Part shown: piece by piece, positions 61,780 to 64,000 of the stretch | How the letters are laid out: each line of letters starts with the position of its first letter | Position numbering within the stretch: the first letter of the stretch is position 1 | Origin: Nitrospirota bacterium | GTDB lineage: Bacteria > Nitrospirota > JACRHJ01 | DNA length: 64,000 nucleotides | Reading direction: 5' to 3' | Assembly (NCBI GenBank): GCA_016212105.1 | Contig: JACRHJ010000014.1 | Span: forward strand, 54,686-118,685 | Notes under the pieces: generated by a model | What the model was told of the DNA's origin: nothing | The model's database searches: none | Seen by the model: only the letters and a program-made list of their open reading frames with translations | Program-made: the position numbers and the translations under genes

Positions 61780-63483
61780 ATGCCCCTCACATCGTTTATC
61801 TTCGGCGGCAGGTACAGGAACATCGGGCGGTTTCGTCATATCGTCTCGGTGTTCCTCGGCCACGGCTTCGGCCACCTCATAACGCAGATGGGCCTCAAAA
61901 GGCTAATCCCGTTCCGGAAAAGGCTCGCCGAGCGATACCCCGCCCCGCTCCCGGAGACGGAGTTCGCGCATGTCCGGCTAAGGCGCGCGTTCGAGGAACT
62001 CGGCCCCACGTTCATCAAGCTCGGGCAGGTGCTTTCCGGCCGGCCAGACTTAGTCACCGGCACGTTCGCCGAGGAGTTCAAGAAGCTGCGCGACAAAGTG
62101 CCGCCGTTCGACTTCGAACACGCGAAACGCATCGTCGAGTTCGAGCTTAACGCCCCGCTCGAAACGCTGTTCAAGGAGTTCGACCCCAGGCCCATCGCCG
62201 CCGCGTCCATAGCCCAGGTGCACGAGGCCGTGCTCCACGACGGCACGCTGGTCGTCGTCAAGGTGCGCCGGCCCGGCATAGAGAAGGACCTGAACCAGGA
62301 CATCTCGATCCTGATGTTCATCGCCCAGCTCCTCGAAAAACACGTACCAGAGTCCCGCATATTCAACCCGACCGCCATAGTCGAGGAGTTCTCCCGCACG
62401 ATAAAACGCGAGCTGGACTTCATCATCGAGGCCGACAACGCCGCGCGTTTCGCCGAGAACTTCAAGGGCAGCGAGTACCTGTACATCCCCGCCGTCTATA
62501 CCAACCTCACCAGCCGCAAGGTGCTGACGCTGGAGCGCATTACCGGAATCAGCATAAGCGACGTCATGAAGCTGGAGTCGGCCGGGTTCGACAGGGGGAC
62601 TCTCGCCAAGAACGGCGCTCAGGCCTTCTTCAAGCAGGTGCTCGAAGACGGCTTCTTCCACGCCGACCCGCATTCCGGCAACATGTTCGTGATGGAGGAC
62701 GGGAAGATAGGCCTTGTCGACTTCGGCATCATCGGCCGGCTGACCGAAGACAACATGGAGATAATCGCGGACACGTTCCTGGCGCTCGTCAAGAAGGACT
62801 TCGACGGCCTCGTCCGCTCGTACATCTCGATGGGCTTCGTCTCGGACGACGTGGACATCGACCGGTTCAAGCACGACTTCAAGAACGACCTGGTCGAGCT
62901 TATCGAGCCGCTCTACGGCAAGACAATCAGCCAGATAAGCCTGAGCGACTACATAGACCGCGTTACCAAGCTCGCCATGAAGCACCGGCTCAAGTTCCCG
63001 TCCGACCTTATCCTGATGAACAAGGCGCTGCTTACCGTGGAAGGCCTGGGCCGGGAGCTGGACCCGGACTTCGACTTCATCGAGGTCGCAAAGCCCTACG
63101 CCTCCAAGCTCGTCCGGAACAAGTACTCGCCCAGGCGGTACACCCACAAGATGAAGCGCGACATGCTGGAGTTCACGGACTTCGTGAGCGGGCTGCCGCG
63201 CCAGTTCCGGATCATCCTCAGGAAGGTCATCAAGGACGACATACACGTCAAGATGGAGCTGCAGGGGCTCGACCGCTTCATACGCGACTTCGACCGCTCG
63301 TCCAACCGCATCTCGTTCTCGCTCGTCATGGCGGCCATTATCGTCGGCTCGTCGATCATCATACATTCCGGCAAGGGGCGCATGCTGTTCGGGTACCCGT
63401 TCCTCGGGCTGTTCGGATTCCTCCTCGCCGCGTTCCTCGGCCTCTGGCTGGTATGGGGCATTATCCGCTCCGGCAGGCTGTGA
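61780..63483 (+). CDS. ubiB: UbiB/ABC1-family atypical kinase
   Basis: The 567-residue protein is a UbiB-family ATPase needed for ubiquinone or other isoprenoid-quinone metabolism. Family motifs are LGPTFIKLGQVLSGRPDLV (the KxGQ motif), AAASIAQVHEAVL (Ala-rich nucleotide loop), FFHADPHSGNMFV and VDFGIIGRL. Two membrane spans near the C-terminus (about 503-545) anchor it. ruvX overlaps its stop by one base. Confidence 0.94.
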   Translation: MPLTSFIFGGRYRNIGRFRHIVSVFLGHGFGHLITQMGLKRLIPFRKRLAERYPAPLPETEFAHVRLRRAFEELGPTFIKLGQVLSGRPDLVTGTFAEEFKKLRDKVPPFDFEHAKRIVEFELNAPLETLFKEFDPRPIAAASIAQVHEAVLHDGTLVVVKVRRPGIEKDLNQDISILMFIAQLLEKHVPESRIFNPTAIVEEFSRTIKRELDFIIEADNAARFAENFKGSEYLYIPAVYTNLTSRKVLTLERITGISISDVMKLESAGFDRGTLAKNGAQAFFKQVLEDGFFHADPHSGNMFVMEDGKIGLVDFGIIGRLTEDNMEIIADTFLALVKKDFDGLVRSYISMGFVSDDVDIDRFKHDFKNDLVELIEPLYGKTISQISLSDYIDRVTKLAMKHRLKFPSDLILMNKALLTVEGLGRELDPDFDFIEVAKPYASKLVRNKYSPRRYTHKMKRDMLEFTDFVSGLPRQFRIILRKVIKDDIHVKMELQGLDRFIRDFDRSSNRISFSLVMAAIIVGSSIIIHSGKGRMLFGYPFLGLFGFLLAAFLGLWLVWGIIRSGRL

Positions 63484-63905
63484 TGCGTTTCATGGGGCTC
63501 GACGTGGGCGAGAAGACCATCGGCGTCGCCGTGTCCGACGGCTTGGGCCTGACCGCGCAGGGGCTCGATACCATACGCCGCGTCTCGTTCGCCAAGGACT
63601 TCGCCGCGCTTTCCGCATACATCGAGGAGTACGAGGTCGGCACGATTGTCGTCGGCCTCCCCAAGAGCATGGACGGGAGCATCGGGACGCAGGCGGAGAA
63701 GGTGCTGGCCTTCGTCGAGAAGATGAAGTCCGTCATCGACCTGCCGGTCGTGATGTGGGACGAGCGGCTGACTACCGCGATGGCGCAGAGGGCGCTTATC
63801 GAGGGCGACGTCTCGCGCAAGGACCGGCGGAAGGTTATCGACAGGCTGGCGGCGCAGTTGATATTGCAGGGGTATATGGACAGGATGAGGGCGGGAGGGG
63901 CGTAG
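63483..63905 (+). CDS. ruvX: Putative pre-16S rRNA nuclease / Holliday junction resolvase-like
   Basis: The 140-residue RNase H-fold protein (YqgF) has the acidic residues in MGLDVGEKTIGVAVSD, VVGLPKSMDGSIG and WDERLTTAMAQRAL. In E. coli it trims the 5' end of 16S rRNA. The ATG at 63483 overlaps the ubiB stop by one base (TGATG), so translation is coupled. The C-terminus DRLAAQLILQGYMD is typical. Confidence 0.95.
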   Translation: MRFMGLDVGEKTIGVAVSDGLGLTAQGLDTIRRVSFAKDFAALSAYIEEYEVGTIVVGLPKSMDGSIGTQAEKVLAFVEKMKSVIDLPVVMWDERLTTAMAQRALIEGDVSRKDRRKVIDRLAAQLILQGYMDRMRAGGA

Positions 63906-63924
63906 CCCCTTGCCCCCGAAAACC

Positions 63925-63978
63925 ACGGTGGAGACCCCTCACCCCCAGCCCCCTCTCCCGCGAGGAGAGGGGGATTGA
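63925..63978. repeat. CCCTCTCC hairpin repeat at the window edge
   Basis: A CCCCTCACCCCCAGCCCC... repeat of the same family as at base 80 follows ruvX (about 63935-63972). Nothing else is seen to the end. Confidence 0.75.
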
Positions 63979-64000
63979 AGTATATACATAAAAATAGACC

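Overview
The window reads as chromosome of a Gram-negative, GC-rich bacterium: it has LptD, UbiB, SecA with a SEC-C tail, and a Ruv resolvase set. ATA and AGG codons are frequent, TTG starts are common, and there is an MglA GTPase, a 2-hydroxyacyl-CoA dehydratase/activase pair and a DUF39-type homocysteine route. Together these fit an anaerobic or microaerophilic member of the former Deltaproteobacteria, Nitrospirota or a neighbouring phylum. I cannot name the species. No rRNA, tRNA or CRISPR array was recognised.

Layout. 0.3-2 kb: dehydratase-like protein and its ATP-dependent activase. 2-4.2 kb: an AT-rich membrane protein and a TPR protein. 4.2-10.4 kb: nucleotide-sugar island (UDP-glucuronate to UDP-xylose; complete dTDP-rhamnose set). 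10.4-17.8 kb: lptD, folC, accD and a nitrilase-family gene, with an AT-rich nuclease-helicase plus small protein module spliced between folC and accD. 17.8-18.2 kb: a GIY-YIG gene framed by inverted repeats. 18.3-28.9 kb: secA, csp, M23 peptidase, a duplicated-domain protein, SEC-C protein, ruvA, ruvC, yebC and an unusually long MglA-like GTPase. 29.4-37.2 kb: deoC, class IV aminotransferase, methyltransferase, pabB/trpE-like, pyrE, a receiver protein, pyrF, dtd and ttcA-like. 37.4-39.7 kb: hybrid histidine kinase. 40-47.3 kb: sugar isomerase, FmdB, radical SAM/SPASM, hemE and hemH, with a RAYT, a cyclase-like gene and a CPBP-like gene interspersed. 47.6-48.4 kb: rplM-rpsI. 48.6-50.9 kb: SAM-I riboswitch and homocysteine synthesis genes. 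51.2-54.5 kb: ferredoxin-type membrane protein, a second RAYT, a P-loop passenger and MoxR. 55.4-58.3 kb: defence/toxin-antitoxin patch (AbrB, HicB, HigBA, methyltransferase, HTH-endonuclease). 58.5-63.9 kb: alaS, phasin-like, ubiB, ruvX.

The most striking feature is the intergenic DNA. Nearly every gap is packed with short hairpin repeats that fall into two groups: hairpins with a 5' GTAG tag (at least five stem families) and hairpins that begin GTCATT. Two RAYT-type HUH transposases are each framed by inverted copies of a different GTAG family, as expected for REP/RAYT systems. A GIY-YIG nuclease gene is framed in the same geometry by inverted GTCATT repeats. I infer that the GIY-YIG protein may mobilise or process the second group; I know of no description of such a system, and it is the best candidate here for something new.

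A second theme is leaderless transcription. Four accessory promoters place the start codon exactly six bases after the -10 hexamer, three of them in the toxin-antitoxin and restriction-modification patch, each with a repeat or palindrome overlapping the promoter in two cases. AT-rich genes (2.1-3.0, 13.9-16.1, 17.9-18.2, 43.3-44.0, 45.3-46.3, 52.9-53.4 and 57.4-58.3 kb) look horizontally acquired.
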